NCBI GenBank assembly: GCA_038238915.1
Contig: JBBSFH010000008.1
Coordinates: 66,856-130,855 of the forward strand
Reading direction: 5' to 3'
DNA length: 64,000 nucleotides
Origin: JAVVHE01 sp038238915
GTDB lineage: Bacteria > Pseudomonadota > Alphaproteobacteria > Sphingomonadales > Sphingomonadaceae
In this document: positions 41,043-50,408 of the stretch, one piece after another
Layout of the letters: each line of letters begins with the position of its first letter
Numbering within the stretch: position 1 is the stretch's first letter
Notes under the pieces: generated by a model
What the model saw: the letters and a program-made list of their open reading frames with translations, nothing else
Told to the model about the DNA's origin: nothing
The model's database searches: none
Program-made: the position numbers and the translations under genes

Positions 41043-41056
41043 GAGAGCAGGCTCTC
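41043..41056. terminator. Small hairpin between convergent arylsulfotransferase and dps
   Basis: GAGAG-CAGG-CTCTC lies in the 25-bp gap between the two convergent stops. The stem is short and has no T-run, so its terminator role is weakly supported. Confidence 0.3.
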
Positions 41057-41059
41057 CCG

Positions 41060-41614
41060 CTAGGCCCTCGCGGTCTCGAACAGGAACCACGTGCGGCGCT
41101 CGGCCTCGTCCATCCATACCTCGATCTGGCTGGTCGTCGCCGCATCATCCTTGTCGTCCGCGATCTGATGCGCTTTGCCGAGCACCGCGCGGAACTTGCG
41201 ATTGTCTTCCATCAATTCCGCCAGCGCCGCGAGCGGAGCCACATATTCGGCATCGTTGTCGGCGAGACTGGCGTTGCGGGCCACCGCGCCGATCGAGGTC
41301 AGCGTGCGCTGGCCGAGCTTGCGGACGCGCTCGGCCACATCGTCGGTGATCGCGTAAATCTGCGTCGCCTGCTCGTCGAGCAGCAGGTGATAGTCGCGGA
41401 AGTGCGGCCCGCTCATGTGCCAGTGAAAATTCTTGGTCTTCATGTACAAAACGAACGCATCGGCCAGCACGCCGTTCAGCGCATGCGCGATCGCGGCGGC
41501 GGCATTGTCCCCGATCGGGCCCGGCGTGTGCAGCGCGGGCGAGGGCCTCGTGTCCATCGGAGCAGCGGCGCGAGCCGCTTTGGGGCGCGTGGTTTTGGTG
41601 ATGGCGCGGGCCAT
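41060..41614 (-). CDS. dps: Dps, DNA-binding ferritin-like protein
   Basis: A 184-residue Dps/miniferritin. The ferroxidase signature is KTKNFHWHMSGPHFRDYHLL followed by DEQATQIY, giving the inter-subunit His/Asp/Glu iron site. The Lys/Arg-rich N-terminus (MARAITKTTRPKAARAAA) could bind DNA. The start at 41614 is preferred because that basic tail begins there. Dps dodecamers store iron and protect DNA from peroxide, useful in an aerobic bacteriochlorophyll-containing cell. Oxidative-stress control is likely but no operator is evident. Confidence 0.94.
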   Translation of the reverse strand: MARAITKTTRPKAARAAAPMDTRPSPALHTPGPIGDNAAAAIAHALNGVLADAFVLYMKTKNFHWHMSGPHFRDYHLLLDEQATQIYAITDDVAERVRKLGQRTLTSIGAVARNASLADNDAEYVAPLAALAELMEDNRKFRAVLGKAHQIADDKDDAATTSQIEVWMDEAERRTWFLFETARA

Positions 41615-41761
41615 GGCTGTATCCTTCGGCGTTGTTGCGGGGATGTTACGGGGTCTTGAACCCACTACTGCGCAAGAAGGTCCGCGATCGATCGCGTCGG
41701 AGAATGACGCTACCGCGAGATGGGCAGCCGACCGGCTGCAGCCCCGGTCCGAAACCGCGCC

Positions 41762-43516
41762 TCACTCCTCGTCGGGATACGGCCCCTTGCCGCCCTCCGC
41801 GATGAACCGGTCAATGCGAGCGCTCAGCACGGGCAGCGGCACCGATCCAAGCTCCAGCACCGCATCGTGAAATGCGCGGATGTTGAACCTCGGCCCGAGC
41901 GCGGCTTCGGCCTTGTGCCGCGCATCGAGAATCGCAAGCTCGCCCAGATAATAAGAGAGCGCCTGCCCCGGCCACGCGATGTAGCGATCGACCTCGTTCT
42001 CGATTTCGTGCGTCGATAACGCAGTATTGGCCGCCAGATATTGCTGCGCCTGTACGCGCGTCCACCCCTGCGAATGGATGCCCGTATCGACAACCAGCCG
42101 CGCGGCGCGCCAGTTCTGATAGCTCAACATCCCGAACCGCTCGTAGGGTGTCTCGTAAATACCCATCTCCAGCCCCAGCGTTTCGCAGTACAGCGCCCAG
42201 CCTTCGCCATAGGCCGAGATGTAGTAATTGCGCCGATAGGCCGGCAGCGCCTTGTTCTCCATCGCCAACGGCCCCTGGAACACATGCCCCGGCGCGGATT
42301 CGTGCAGCGTCAGTGCGGGCAGCGAATAGAGCGCGCGGCTCGGCAGATCGTAGGTGTTGACCAGATATTTGCCGAACCCGCCCCTGCCCGATGTGTAGAA
42401 GGGCGCGATGTCGGCGGGTACGGGCACGATCGCGAACCGCTGCCGGGGCAGATGCCCCACAAAATCGCCGATCTTGCCGTCCACCTTCTTGGCGATGAAC
42501 GCCGCATCCTTCAGCAGTTCCTCGGGCGTCTTTGCGTAGAATCGCGGATCGGTCCGCAACTGCGCCAGAAACGCCGCGCGGTCGCCGGTGAAGCCTACCT
42601 CGGTCATCACCGCCTGCATCTCGCGCTGGATGCGCGCCACTTCGCGCAGACCGATCGCGTGGATTTGCGCGGGTGTGAGATCGGTGGTCGTGAATTCCCG
42701 GATCGTCGACTGATAATAGGCCTTGCCATCGGGCAGCGCCTCGGCGGCAAGCGCGGTGCGCGCGTGCGGGACGTAATCGTCGCGGAAGAATGCCAGCAGT
42801 TGCTGGTGCGCGGGGATCACCGCGTCACGGATCGCCGCGAGCCCCTGCGCGCGCAGATCGGCCTGTAGCGCAGGCGGGAACGCGGCGGGCATCGCCTTGA
42901 ACGGGGCGTAATAGACCGTCGCTTCGGGCGCCGCTGTGGCGACCGATACGATCGTCTCCTCGCGTCCGGTCAACGTCACGCGCGGCGGCGTAAAGCCGCG
43001 CACCGCGCCAGCGCGCATGTTTGCGATATTGTCGCGGAAATAGCGCGGGAAGACCTGAAGCTGCGCGATATAGTTGCGATAATCGGCCTCGCTGGTCAGC
43101 GACTGTCGCGCGGTCTCCGCCAGCCCGCCCCAAAAGCTTTCGTCGGCAGTCAGCGGCTTCTCGTAATCGCGGAAACGCTGCTGCGCGATCAGCACATCGA
43201 GCTGCGCGCGGTACACCTGATAATCGACAAGCGTTGCAGGCGAGAGACGCGCGGGATCGACCGTGTCCAGTTCACGCCGCACGCCCTGCCAATAGGCCAG
43301 CCGCGCCGCCTGCGCGGGTGCACTCACATCGGGGAGGACGGGATCGATGATCCTGGGATCGATGTCCGCCACGTGCTGCTCCACGCGCCACGCCCATTCG
43401 CGCGCGCTCAGCGCCTCGAAGCGCGCATCGGCATCGGTTCGCGCCGATGCGGGCACAGCCGCAAGTACCATCGCCGCGCAAAACACCAGCCGCGTCGCAC
43501 CCTTGATGACGATCAT
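41762..43516 (-). CDS. DUF885-family exported peptidase-like protein
   Basis: A 584-residue protein with a signal peptide (cleavage after PASA). The DUF885 pattern is visible: LPALTLHESAPGHVFQGPLA carries a zinc-peptidase-like HExxxH, followed by YGEGWALYCETLGLEMG and the C-terminal WPGQALSYYLGELAI. These proteins resemble M3/M32-like metallopeptidases, and many sphingomonads encode several. Substrate unknown. The start at 43516 sits immediately before the signal peptide. It stands alone between dps and the glycine-zipper gene. Confidence 0.87.
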   Translation of the reverse strand: MIVIKGATRLVFCAAMVLAAVPASARTDADARFEALSAREWAWRVEQHVADIDPRIIDPVLPDVSAPAQAARLAYWQGVRRELDTVDPARLSPATLVDYQVYRAQLDVLIAQQRFRDYEKPLTADESFWGGLAETARQSLTSEADYRNYIAQLQVFPRYFRDNIANMRAGAVRGFTPPRVTLTGREETIVSVATAAPEATVYYAPFKAMPAAFPPALQADLRAQGLAAIRDAVIPAHQQLLAFFRDDYVPHARTALAAEALPDGKAYYQSTIREFTTTDLTPAQIHAIGLREVARIQREMQAVMTEVGFTGDRAAFLAQLRTDPRFYAKTPEELLKDAAFIAKKVDGKIGDFVGHLPRQRFAIVPVPADIAPFYTSGRGGFGKYLVNTYDLPSRALYSLPALTLHESAPGHVFQGPLAMENKALPAYRRNYYISAYGEGWALYCETLGLEMGIYETPYERFGMLSYQNWRAARLVVDTGIHSQGWTRVQAQQYLAANTALSTHEIENEVDRYIAWPGQALSYYLGELAILDARHKAEAALGPRFNIRAFHDAVLELGSVPLPVLSARIDRFIAEGGKGPYPDEE

Positions 43517-43680
43517 TTCACTACCACCCTGCCACATGACGCAGTGTCATCGCGCGCCGTGCAGCGCCTGTCCACATCGTCACTGGCGAGGTTGGTCCCC
43601 GCGCGTTACGCTCACGTCCCAGCGCGAACCGCAACCGTCGGACTCTTCGCGCGTTTACGGTTATCCCTATGGAGACGCGC

Positions 43681-44010
43681 ATGAAAAACACTTTAGCGAT
43701 GGCCGCCCTGACCGCGATGGTTTGTGGTTCGGTTGCAATTCCAACCGCGGCGCTGGCCGACCACCAAAACTATGACCGGCACCATTATTCCCGTCATCAC
43801 CATGCCTATCATGGCCAGGATAGGGATTATCGCCGTCGCTGTGACGGCGGCAATGGCGCGGTCGGCACGGTCGGCGGCGGCGTTGGCGGCGCGGTCCTCG
43901 GGAATGCACTCGGCGGCGGCGTTCTGGGCACGGTCGCGGGCGGTGTCGGCGGCGCGCTCGTGGGTCGTCACTTCGATAAGGTGCATACCCGCCACCGTAA
44001 CGGCTGCTGA
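43681..44010 (+). CDS. Small exported glycine-zipper protein
   Basis: A 109-residue protein: signal peptide (MKNTLAMAALTAMVCG to ALA), a His/Tyr/Arg-rich stretch, then a glycine-zipper segment (AVGTVGGGVGGAVLGNALGG and on) of the type that inserts in or associates with membranes, ending in Arg/His and a terminal Cys. GGAG at 43672-43675 supports the ATG at 43681 over the one at 43669. Function unknown; such small proteins are common in sphingomonads. Confidence 0.75.
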   Translation: MKNTLAMAALTAMVCGSVAIPTAALADHQNYDRHHYSRHHHAYHGQDRDYRRRCDGGNGAVGTVGGGVGGAVLGNALGGGVLGTVAGGVGGALVGRHFDKVHTRHRNGC

Positions 44011-44015
44011 CGAAC

Positions 44016-44037
44016 TGGCCCGACGGTTGTCGGGCCA
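44016..44037. terminator. Bidirectional hairpin terminator candidate
   Basis: TGGCCCGAC-GGTT-GTCGGGCCA is a perfect 9-bp stem, 5 bp after the glycine-zipper stop and 25 bp before the convergent TonB-like stop. It would serve both genes. No T-tract follows. Confidence 0.65.
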
Positions 44038-44062
44038 ACCGCCGCACCCACCCGCCCGGTGG

Positions 44063-44839
44063 TCACCGGTCGAGCACGGGATCGACCGGCCGTTCGAATT
44101 CCCAGCGATGCCGCTCCTCGATCGTCGCAGCGATCGGCTCGCCCGCAGCATTGCGTGACGGCTCGAAGCGAAATCGCCGCTGGATCAGGGCACAGGTCAG
44201 TTCGTCAAGCTCGCTGCTCCCGCTGGAAGCGGTCACCGCGCAGTCGCTGACCCTGCCCGTGGCGTCCACGTCGTAACGCACGATAACGCTTCCGCCCGTG
44301 CCGCGATCGCGGAGATCGCGCGGCAGATCAGTGAACTGTAGCCGCCCCTTGATCTGGCGCGGCGGAATATCGCCCCCACCCACCCCATCGCCATCTCCCC
44401 GATCGCCCGCTCCAGTACCGTCCCCGCGCCCTCCCGCCCCTTCCCCCGCGCCCGACACGTCCGAAGAACCCGACGCAGTCGCCGTCCCCGCCCCCGCCTT
44501 CAACGCCGCAACGACCGGCGGGCGGACAAGCGGCACGACCACCGGCTTTGGCGCGACGATCGGAGTCGCCCGCGCGCGTAGATTGGGTGCCGACGCTCGG
44601 CCGGACGCATGGCTCCGCCTCGGCCGTTCGACGCGTGGCTGGATCGGTGGTTTCGCAGGCACGGGTTCCCGAAGACCCAGCAAGACGATCCGTGGCTGCT
44701 CGCGGAGCTTGTGCCCGATGGTCAGCCCTAAGAGCAGAATCGACGCGAGCAGGGCGACGATGATCGTCGCTCCCACGACCCCGCGCAACCGATCTTCAAC
44801 GCTTGCTTGCATGGGGCTGCTGGTTCGTCCGTGAGGCAT
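44063..44839 (-). CDS. TonB-family energy transducer protein
   Basis: A protein of about 258 residues with one N-terminal membrane helix (VGATIIVALLASILLLGLTI). A Pro/Arg-rich periplasmic spacer and an Asp/Gly-rich segment follow, then a TonB C-terminal domain (GSVIVRYDVDATGRVSDCAV, LIQRRFRFEPSRNAAGEPI). TonB proteins couple the proton gradient to outer-membrane receptors; no exbB/exbD genes are next to it. An alternative start is the ATG at 44812. It could energise the receptor encoded at 54285, which is only inference. Confidence 0.82.
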   Translation of the reverse strand: MPHGRTSSPMQASVEDRLRGVVGATIIVALLASILLLGLTIGHKLREQPRIVLLGLREPVPAKPPIQPRVERPRRSHASGRASAPNLRARATPIVAPKPVVVPLVRPPVVAALKAGAGTATASGSSDVSGAGEGAGGRGDGTGAGDRGDGDGVGGGDIPPRQIKGRLQFTDLPRDLRDRGTGGSVIVRYDVDATGRVSDCAVTASSGSSELDELTCALIQRRFRFEPSRNAAGEPIAATIEERHRWEFERPVDPVLDR

Positions 44840-44905
44840 CGCTTCGCTCCCGGCCCAACGCATCAGCCGCGCCCCGAGGGGCAGCGCGCGCGATATTCCG
44901 CCCGA

Positions 44906-46435
44906 TCAGGCGGCGGCTGGCACGGGTTCACGCACGCGCTTTGCCTCGGCCTCCTCGCGGCCCTCGCCCGCCGCATACACGATCGCCGCCGCAATCAGCG
45001 CCGGCAACAGCGCCAGCGGAGACAGGCGCGCAAGCAGCAGCGCCGCGCCGCCCCACGCGCCCACCATCACCAACTCGGCGAATCCGAGCACCCAGCCCGC
45101 GCGCTGACGCTGGCGAAACGCCTTGCGCGGCGCGGGCTTGCCGTACCAGCCCTGCAGCGCCGCCGCACTCGCTCCCGACACCGTCGCCATCACCACCGCA
45201 ATCGCTCCCGACCACGGATGGATCCTCGCCGCGATCGCCGCCGGGATAAGCGCCAGCATAACGGGCGGAGCGCAAGCTGCGATCCATTTCGCCCGGCGCA
45301 CCTGCCCGGCCAGAACGGGCGCCGCCGCGAGCAGTTCGGGCGCATCCTCGGCACAAATCGTCAGCCATCCCAGGCTCGATGCCAGAAACCCGGCGAAAAC
45401 CGTTGCCGCCGCCGCGAGCCTTGGCGCATCGAAGCCGTTCGCACCGCCCCGGAACACCAGCGCAACAACGGGGATCAGGAAAACGAGCCGCAGCGTCACC
45501 TGCGCCAGCAGTTCGGGATCGCGCGCGAGCAGGCGCAGCTCCTTGCCCACCAGGATTTGCGTCAGCCCCGAGGCGAAGCGCGGCGTACCCTCCGCCAGAC
45601 GCCTCGCACGCGGCAGATCGGTTGGCGGCTCGACGATCACGCGCGCAGCAATCCGCGTCGCCCCCCACGCGCCGATCGCCGCCAACCCCAGCATCGCAAC
45701 AAGTGGTCCCGGCGCTCCGAGCGCGGCGCGTGCAGGCCAATCGAGTGGCACCGGCGGCGCGCGGGAATGGAGCAGCGCACCGCCTAGGCGTCGCGCAGTC
45801 GCGGGTGCGATATTCTGCGCCTGAAACCCCAGAAACACGACCGCGCCGAGCAGACCCGCGCCCACCTGCAGCACCACCCGCGCCCCGCGCGGACCGATCG
45901 CCCGGTACAGCGCACGCGCGGCCAGAAAGGCGATCGCGGTCGCCACCACCGCAAGTACGAGGATCATCGCAAGACCGCCCAACAGTCCGGGCCTGCCGAG
46001 AACCGCGCTCGCCAGCAGGAACGGGCCGAACAGGAACAGGAACGGCAGCGCGACCGAAGCATAGAGCCCCACCGCCTTGGCCGCGAGCACACGGCCCGGC
46101 GGGACCGGCGCGGAGAGCAGCAGATCGAGATCCGCGCGGTTATGAAAAGTCCGCAGAACCCCCGCGACCGCCGGCGGGAGCATGATCATCCCTACCCCCG
46201 CCAGGATCAGCGATACGATATTGATCGCAGCCGCGCCCGGCGCACGGTTCGGTAACTGGCTGAGCCCGATCGCGGCAAGAATGCCGAGCACGGCGGGCAG
46301 CAATCCCAGCAACAGCATCGGCCACATCTTGCGCAGCGCCCGCCTGCCGAGCGCGCGCCAGGCGAGGCGCATCTCGTGCGCGAACAGCCATGGAAAACTG
46401 CCGGGTACACGCCGGACCGCCGAGCCGAAGATCAC
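44906..46435 (-). CDS. ABC-2 type transporter permease
   Basis: A 509-residue integral membrane protein with about twelve hydrophobic segments, e.g. WPMLLLGLLPAVLGILAAIG and LAMILVLAVVATAIAFLAA. Its start overlaps the stop of the ATPase gene upstream (ATGA at 46435-46432), so the two form a transporter. The large size and duplicated layout suggest two fused ABC-2 halves. Substrate unknown. Confidence 0.83.
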   Translation of the reverse strand: MIFGSAVRRVPGSFPWLFAHEMRLAWRALGRRALRKMWPMLLLGLLPAVLGILAAIGLSQLPNRAPGAAAINIVSLILAGVGMIMLPPAVAGVLRTFHNRADLDLLLSAPVPPGRVLAAKAVGLYASVALPFLFLFGPFLLASAVLGRPGLLGGLAMILVLAVVATAIAFLAARALYRAIGPRGARVVLQVGAGLLGAVVFLGFQAQNIAPATARRLGGALLHSRAPPVPLDWPARAALGAPGPLVAMLGLAAIGAWGATRIAARVIVEPPTDLPRARRLAEGTPRFASGLTQILVGKELRLLARDPELLAQVTLRLVFLIPVVALVFRGGANGFDAPRLAAAATVFAGFLASSLGWLTICAEDAPELLAAAPVLAGQVRRAKWIAACAPPVMLALIPAAIAARIHPWSGAIAVVMATVSGASAAALQGWYGKPAPRKAFRQRQRAGWVLGFAELVMVGAWGGAALLLARLSPLALLPALIAAAIVYAAGEGREEAEAKRVREPVPAAA

Positions 46436-47211
46436 GGCTGCGCGACGGCGATAAACAGATCCTCGAGCGTCGCATCCCCCGTTCCGCGCGCCGCGCGAAG
46501 TTCGGCCAGCGTCCCTTCGGCGACCAGCCTGCCGGCCGCGATGATGCCAATCCGGTCCGCAAGCCGTTCGGCGACCTCGAGAATATGCGTGGTCAAAATC
46601 ACCGTCGCGCCACCGCGCACGCGCTCCAGAAGCAAATCCTTCACCTGCCTTGCGATGCTGACGTCGAGACCGGTCAGCGGCTCATCGAGGATCAGCAGCC
46701 TCGGATCATGGATCAGCGCACCCGCAAGCGCGGCCTTCTGCTTCATGCCGCGCGAAAACCCCTCGCACCGCTCCCCGCGCTGATCCCAAAGGCCGAGCAT
46801 CTTGAGCAACTGTTCGGCACGCGTCCCCGCCTCGTCGGCAGGCACGCCCCACAACCCCGCGACGAACTCCAGATACTCGAGCGGCGTCAGCTTGTCGTAG
46901 AGCAGCGGCTCGTCGGGCAACCACGCCACCAGCCGCTTCGCCGCGAGCGGATCGGCGCGCGCATCGATGCCGAACACGTGGATCGTACCCGAATCGGGTG
47001 CGAGCAGCCCCGCCACCATTCGCAGCGTCGTCGTCTTGCCCGCGCCATTGGGGCCCAGCAGCGCGTACAGTTCTCCCGCGCGCACGCTCAAATCGAGATC
47101 ATCGACCGCAGGCTTGCCAAACGCCTTGCACAGCCCGGTCAGGACAAGAGCGGGGACGAGTTCGCCGGTTGGCACCGGGATGCCGTTAGCGCAGTCGGCG
47201 GCGGTTTCCAT
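46432..47211 (-). CDS. ABC transporter ATP-binding protein
   Basis: A 259-residue ATPase: Walker A GPNGAGKTT, Q-loop region VAWLPDEPLLYDKLTPLEYL, signature FSRGMKQKAALAGAL (the SRGMKQK form of export ATPases), Walker B LLILDEPLTGLD, and H-loop TTHI. This is a CcmA/NatA-type export ATPase. Start at 47211 is uncertain; an ATG at 47268 would add 19 residues. Coupled to the permease downstream by an ATGA overlap. Confidence 0.9.
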   Translation of the reverse strand: METAADCANGIPVPTGELVPALVLTGLCKAFGKPAVDDLDLSVRAGELYALLGPNGAGKTTTLRMVAGLLAPDSGTIHVFGIDARADPLAAKRLVAWLPDEPLLYDKLTPLEYLEFVAGLWGVPADEAGTRAEQLLKMLGLWDQRGERCEGFSRGMKQKAALAGALIHDPRLLILDEPLTGLDVSIARQVKDLLLERVRGGATVILTTHILEVAERLADRIGIIAAGRLVAEGTLAELRAARGTGDATLEDLFIAVAQP

Positions 47212-47330
47212 CCGAATTTTTTGGGCAGGTCGCGCAACGCGCCCTCTTGCGACTGCGTGCAATCCCATCACTATCGGCAATGCGAAAACGCGACTAGCTG
47301 CACCGATCGCACCAAAGGGAGCCGCGCCAA

Positions 47331-48950
47331 GTGTCAGGCCCGATGCAAGATTGGCCGCTGCTGGTCTCGAAACTGATCGACCATGCGGCAATGTATCACC
47401 CGCGCCGCGCGGTGATCACCAACACCGTCGAGGGTGGGATCCATAGGAGCGACTGGGCGACGATCCACGCGCGGTCGAAGCGGGTTGCGCAGGCGCTGGT
47501 CGCTGCGGACATTCGATCGGGCGACCGGGTGGGTACGCTCGCGTGGAACACACACCGGCATGTCGAGCTGTGGTACGGCATCTGCGGCATGGGCGCAGTT
47601 GCGCACACGCTCAATCCGCGCCTGTTCCCCGAGCAACTGATCTACATCGCCAACCACGCGGGAGACCGGGTGCTGTGTTTCGATCTGAACCTGATCGCGC
47701 TGGTCGAGGCCATCGCGCCGCGGCTGACCACGGTCGAGCACTTCGTGTGCATGACCGACCGCGCACACCTGCCCGAAAGCACGCTGTCGCTGATCGCCTA
47801 TGAGGACTGGATCGGCGCGCACGACGGCAATTTCGCGTGGGTAGAGCTCGACGAGCACGCGCCCGCCGGGCTTTGCTACACCAGCGGCACCACCGGAGAC
47901 CCCAAGGGGGTGGAGTACACCCACCGCTCCAACGTGCTGATGACGATGGCGGTGATGGGTTCGGATGCGATCGGCGGCCATAGTTCGGTGGTGATGCCGA
48001 TCGTGCCGATGTTCCACGCCAATGCTTGGAGCGTCCCCTATGCCACCGCCGCGCTCGGCCAGGGGCTGGTCCTGAACGGTCCTGCTTTCGACGCGCCGAC
48101 GCTGCACCGGCTGATCCACGATCACGGCGTCACCGCGACGGCGGGCGTGCCTACCGTCTGGCTGGGCCTGCTCCAGCATCTGGACGCGACCGGGGGCGAT
48201 CTCGGGCCGCTGAAGAAGCTGCTGATCGGCGGTGCCGCCGCTCCGCCCTCGATGATCGCGGCGTTCGAGGATCGCTACGGCGTCGAGGTGATCCACAGCT
48301 GGGGGATGACCGAGATGTCGCCGGTGGGAGTGCTCGGCACGGGCACGTTCGAGCGCGACGCGCTGCCGCTCCCCGAGCGCCGTGCTGTGCAGGCGAAGCA
48401 GGGGCGGCCACCGTTCGGCGTGGAGATGAAGATCGTCGGCGCGGACGGCCCCGAGCTGCCGCGCGACGGCGTGGCGTTCGGCCAGCTCCTCGTGCGCGGA
48501 CCCTGGATCGTGCAGCGCTATTTCCGGGCTGAGGCGGATGCGGTCGACGCGGACGGGTGGTTCGATACCGGCGACGTCGCGACGATCGACGCGATGGGGT
48601 ACATGCACATCGTCGATCGATCGAAAGACGTGATCAAATCGGGCGGCGAGTGGATCAGTTCGATCGAAGTCGAGAATATCGCGGTCGGTTGCCCCGGCGT
48701 CGCCGAGGCGGCTGTGATCGGCGTTCGCCATCCCAAGTGGGACGAGCGGCCGCTGCTGATCCTGGTGCGCAAGCCCGACGCCGAGGTGACGCCCGAGGAT
48801 GTGCTGGCCTATCTGACCGGCAAGATCGCCAAATGGTGGATGCCCGACGACGTGGTGTTCGTGGCCGCGCTCCCGCACACCGCCGCGGGCAAAATCCAGA
48901 AGGTCGAGCTACGCCAGCGGTTTGCGGACTATCGCTTGCCGACGGCCTGA
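47331..48950 (+). CDS. Acyl-CoA ligase (long/medium-chain fatty acid CoA synthetase family)
   Basis: Adenylate-forming enzyme of 539 residues that activates a carboxylic acid to its CoA thioester. The AMP motif is CYTSGTTGDPKGVEYTHRS. MPMFHANAWSVPY, HSWGMTEMSPVG and GWFDTGDVATID follow, as does DRSKDVIKSGGEWISS; the catalytic Lys is in AAGKIQKVELR. The medium/long-chain FadD-like branch is likely. Start is GTG 47331 or ATG 47343. It converges on the aldehyde dehydrogenase (4-bp gap) and probably works with that cluster, turning aldehyde-derived acids into CoA esters. Confidence 0.9.
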   Translation: MSGPMQDWPLLVSKLIDHAAMYHPRRAVITNTVEGGIHRSDWATIHARSKRVAQALVAADIRSGDRVGTLAWNTHRHVELWYGICGMGAVAHTLNPRLFPEQLIYIANHAGDRVLCFDLNLIALVEAIAPRLTTVEHFVCMTDRAHLPESTLSLIAYEDWIGAHDGNFAWVELDEHAPAGLCYTSGTTGDPKGVEYTHRSNVLMTMAVMGSDAIGGHSSVVMPIVPMFHANAWSVPYATAALGQGLVLNGPAFDAPTLHRLIHDHGVTATAGVPTVWLGLLQHLDATGGDLGPLKKLLIGGAAAPPSMIAAFEDRYGVEVIHSWGMTEMSPVGVLGTGTFERDALPLPERRAVQAKQGRPPFGVEMKIVGADGPELPRDGVAFGQLLVRGPWIVQRYFRAEADAVDADGWFDTGDVATIDAMGYMHIVDRSKDVIKSGGEWISSIEVENIAVGCPGVAEAAVIGVRHPKWDERPLLILVRKPDAEVTPEDVLAYLTGKIAKWWMPDDVVFVAALPHTAAGKIQKVELRQRFADYRLPTA

Positions 48951-48954
48951 GGAC

Positions 48955-50406
48955 TCAGCCCGCCAGCAGGTGGTCCACGATCGCCGAGGCTTTGGCGTAG
49001 GGCGCGTAGAAAGCGTCGATCATGTCGCCCTCGCCCCGCACCACTATCCCGCGCGCGTTGGAAAATTCGCGGAAACCCTCGATGCCGTGGTGGCGGCCCA
49101 TGCCGCTCATCCCCGAACCACCGAAACCGAGGCTCGGCAGCGCGCCCTGCAACGCGCAGGCGTTGACCGAGACGCCGCCCGAATGTGTGTGGGCCAGCAC
49201 GCGATCGGTCTGCGCAGGTTCACCGAACACGTAGAGGCCGAGCGGGCGTTCGCCTGCATTGATGTGCTCGATTGCCGCGTCGAGATCGTTATAGAGGACG
49301 ACGGGGAGGATCGGGCCGAAAATCTCCTCTTCCATCAGGCGCAGACCGGGCGCGGGATCGATCACAAGCGACATCGGCATCCGCCGCGTCGCGCGATCGG
49401 CGGTGGCGTCGGCTTCGAGCGTGACAATGCGGGCCTGGTGGTCGCGCGCGTCCCTAAGCAACGCTTCAAGCCGATCGAGGTGGCGCAGCGAGATGATGCC
49501 GGTGGCTTCGTCCCCGCGCGCGTAATCGGGGGCGACGCGAGTCATGAACGCGCGCGCATGATCGACGAACGCCTCCAGATCGGCGCGCGGCACCAGCGCA
49601 TAATCGGGCGAGACGCACATTTGCCCGCTCTTGACGATCTTGGTGCCGATGATCGTCTCGACGTTGCGCGCCGTCACCGATCCGGGCGTCATCAGTGCGG
49701 GGCATTTGCCGCCGAGTTCGAGCGTGACCGGCGTGAGGTTGGGCGCGGCCGCCGCCATGACGAGGCGGCCGACGTTCGGGCTGCCGGTGTACAGCAGGTG
49801 ATCCCATGGCATCGCGGCGAACGCGCGCGCCAGATACTCCCCGCCGACCGCGACGTGCACCAGTGCGGGATCGAACGTCTCGGCCACCATCTTGGCGAGC
49901 AGCTCGGCGCAGGCAGGCGCGTATTCGCTCGGCTTGACGATCACCCGGTTCCCCGCCGCGAGCATCTCGATCATCGGCCCGACCGACAGATCGAACGGGA
50001 AGTTCCACGGCACGATGTTGCCGATCACGCCCTTGGGCTGGAGTTGCATGTAGGCGTGGCCGGTACCGAACAGCCCCGCGTCCACCTCGCGTGGGCTCGG
50101 GCGCATCCACTCTTCCAGATGCGCGAGCACATATTGCGCGCGGCCCACCACGCCCATGACCTCGATCAGATCGGACGCACCCTTGGGATGCGCGCCGAAA
50201 TCTGCGGCGAGCGCGGCGGCGATCCGTTCGCGGTTGCCGAGCAGCATGGGAATGAGCTTACCGACGCGGGCCTGGCGCTCCTCTAGTGTCGGCGCGCGGT
50301 CGGCGGCGAAGGCGCGCCCCTGAGCCGCGAACGCGGTGTGGAGATTGGCGATCGCTCCGGCATCGTCGGTCACGAATGTTTTGGGCGCGTCTTCAAGTAT
50401 CGGCAT
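48955..50406 (-). CDS. Aldehyde dehydrogenase (coniferyl-aldehyde dehydrogenase-like)
   Basis: NAD(P)-dependent aldehyde dehydrogenase, 483 residues. PWNFPFDLSVGPM is the cofactor region; the catalytic Glu is in LELGGK and the Cys in SGQMCVSPDY. The branch with YTGSPNVGRLVM and the C-terminal HHGIEGFREFS fits the class-3-like/coniferyl aldehyde dehydrogenase group acting on fatty or aromatic aldehydes. It is the last gene of the minus-strand run from the TonB receptor, 2 bp after the MFS gene. Confidence 0.92.
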   Translation of the reverse strand: MPILEDAPKTFVTDDAGAIANLHTAFAAQGRAFAADRAPTLEERQARVGKLIPMLLGNRERIAAALAADFGAHPKGASDLIEVMGVVGRAQYVLAHLEEWMRPSPREVDAGLFGTGHAYMQLQPKGVIGNIVPWNFPFDLSVGPMIEMLAAGNRVIVKPSEYAPACAELLAKMVAETFDPALVHVAVGGEYLARAFAAMPWDHLLYTGSPNVGRLVMAAAAPNLTPVTLELGGKCPALMTPGSVTARNVETIIGTKIVKSGQMCVSPDYALVPRADLEAFVDHARAFMTRVAPDYARGDEATGIISLRHLDRLEALLRDARDHQARIVTLEADATADRATRRMPMSLVIDPAPGLRLMEEEIFGPILPVVLYNDLDAAIEHINAGERPLGLYVFGEPAQTDRVLAHTHSGGVSVNACALQGALPSLGFGGSGMSGMGRHHGIEGFREFSNARGIVVRGEGDMIDAFYAPYAKASAIVDHLLAG

Positions 50407-50408
50407 TG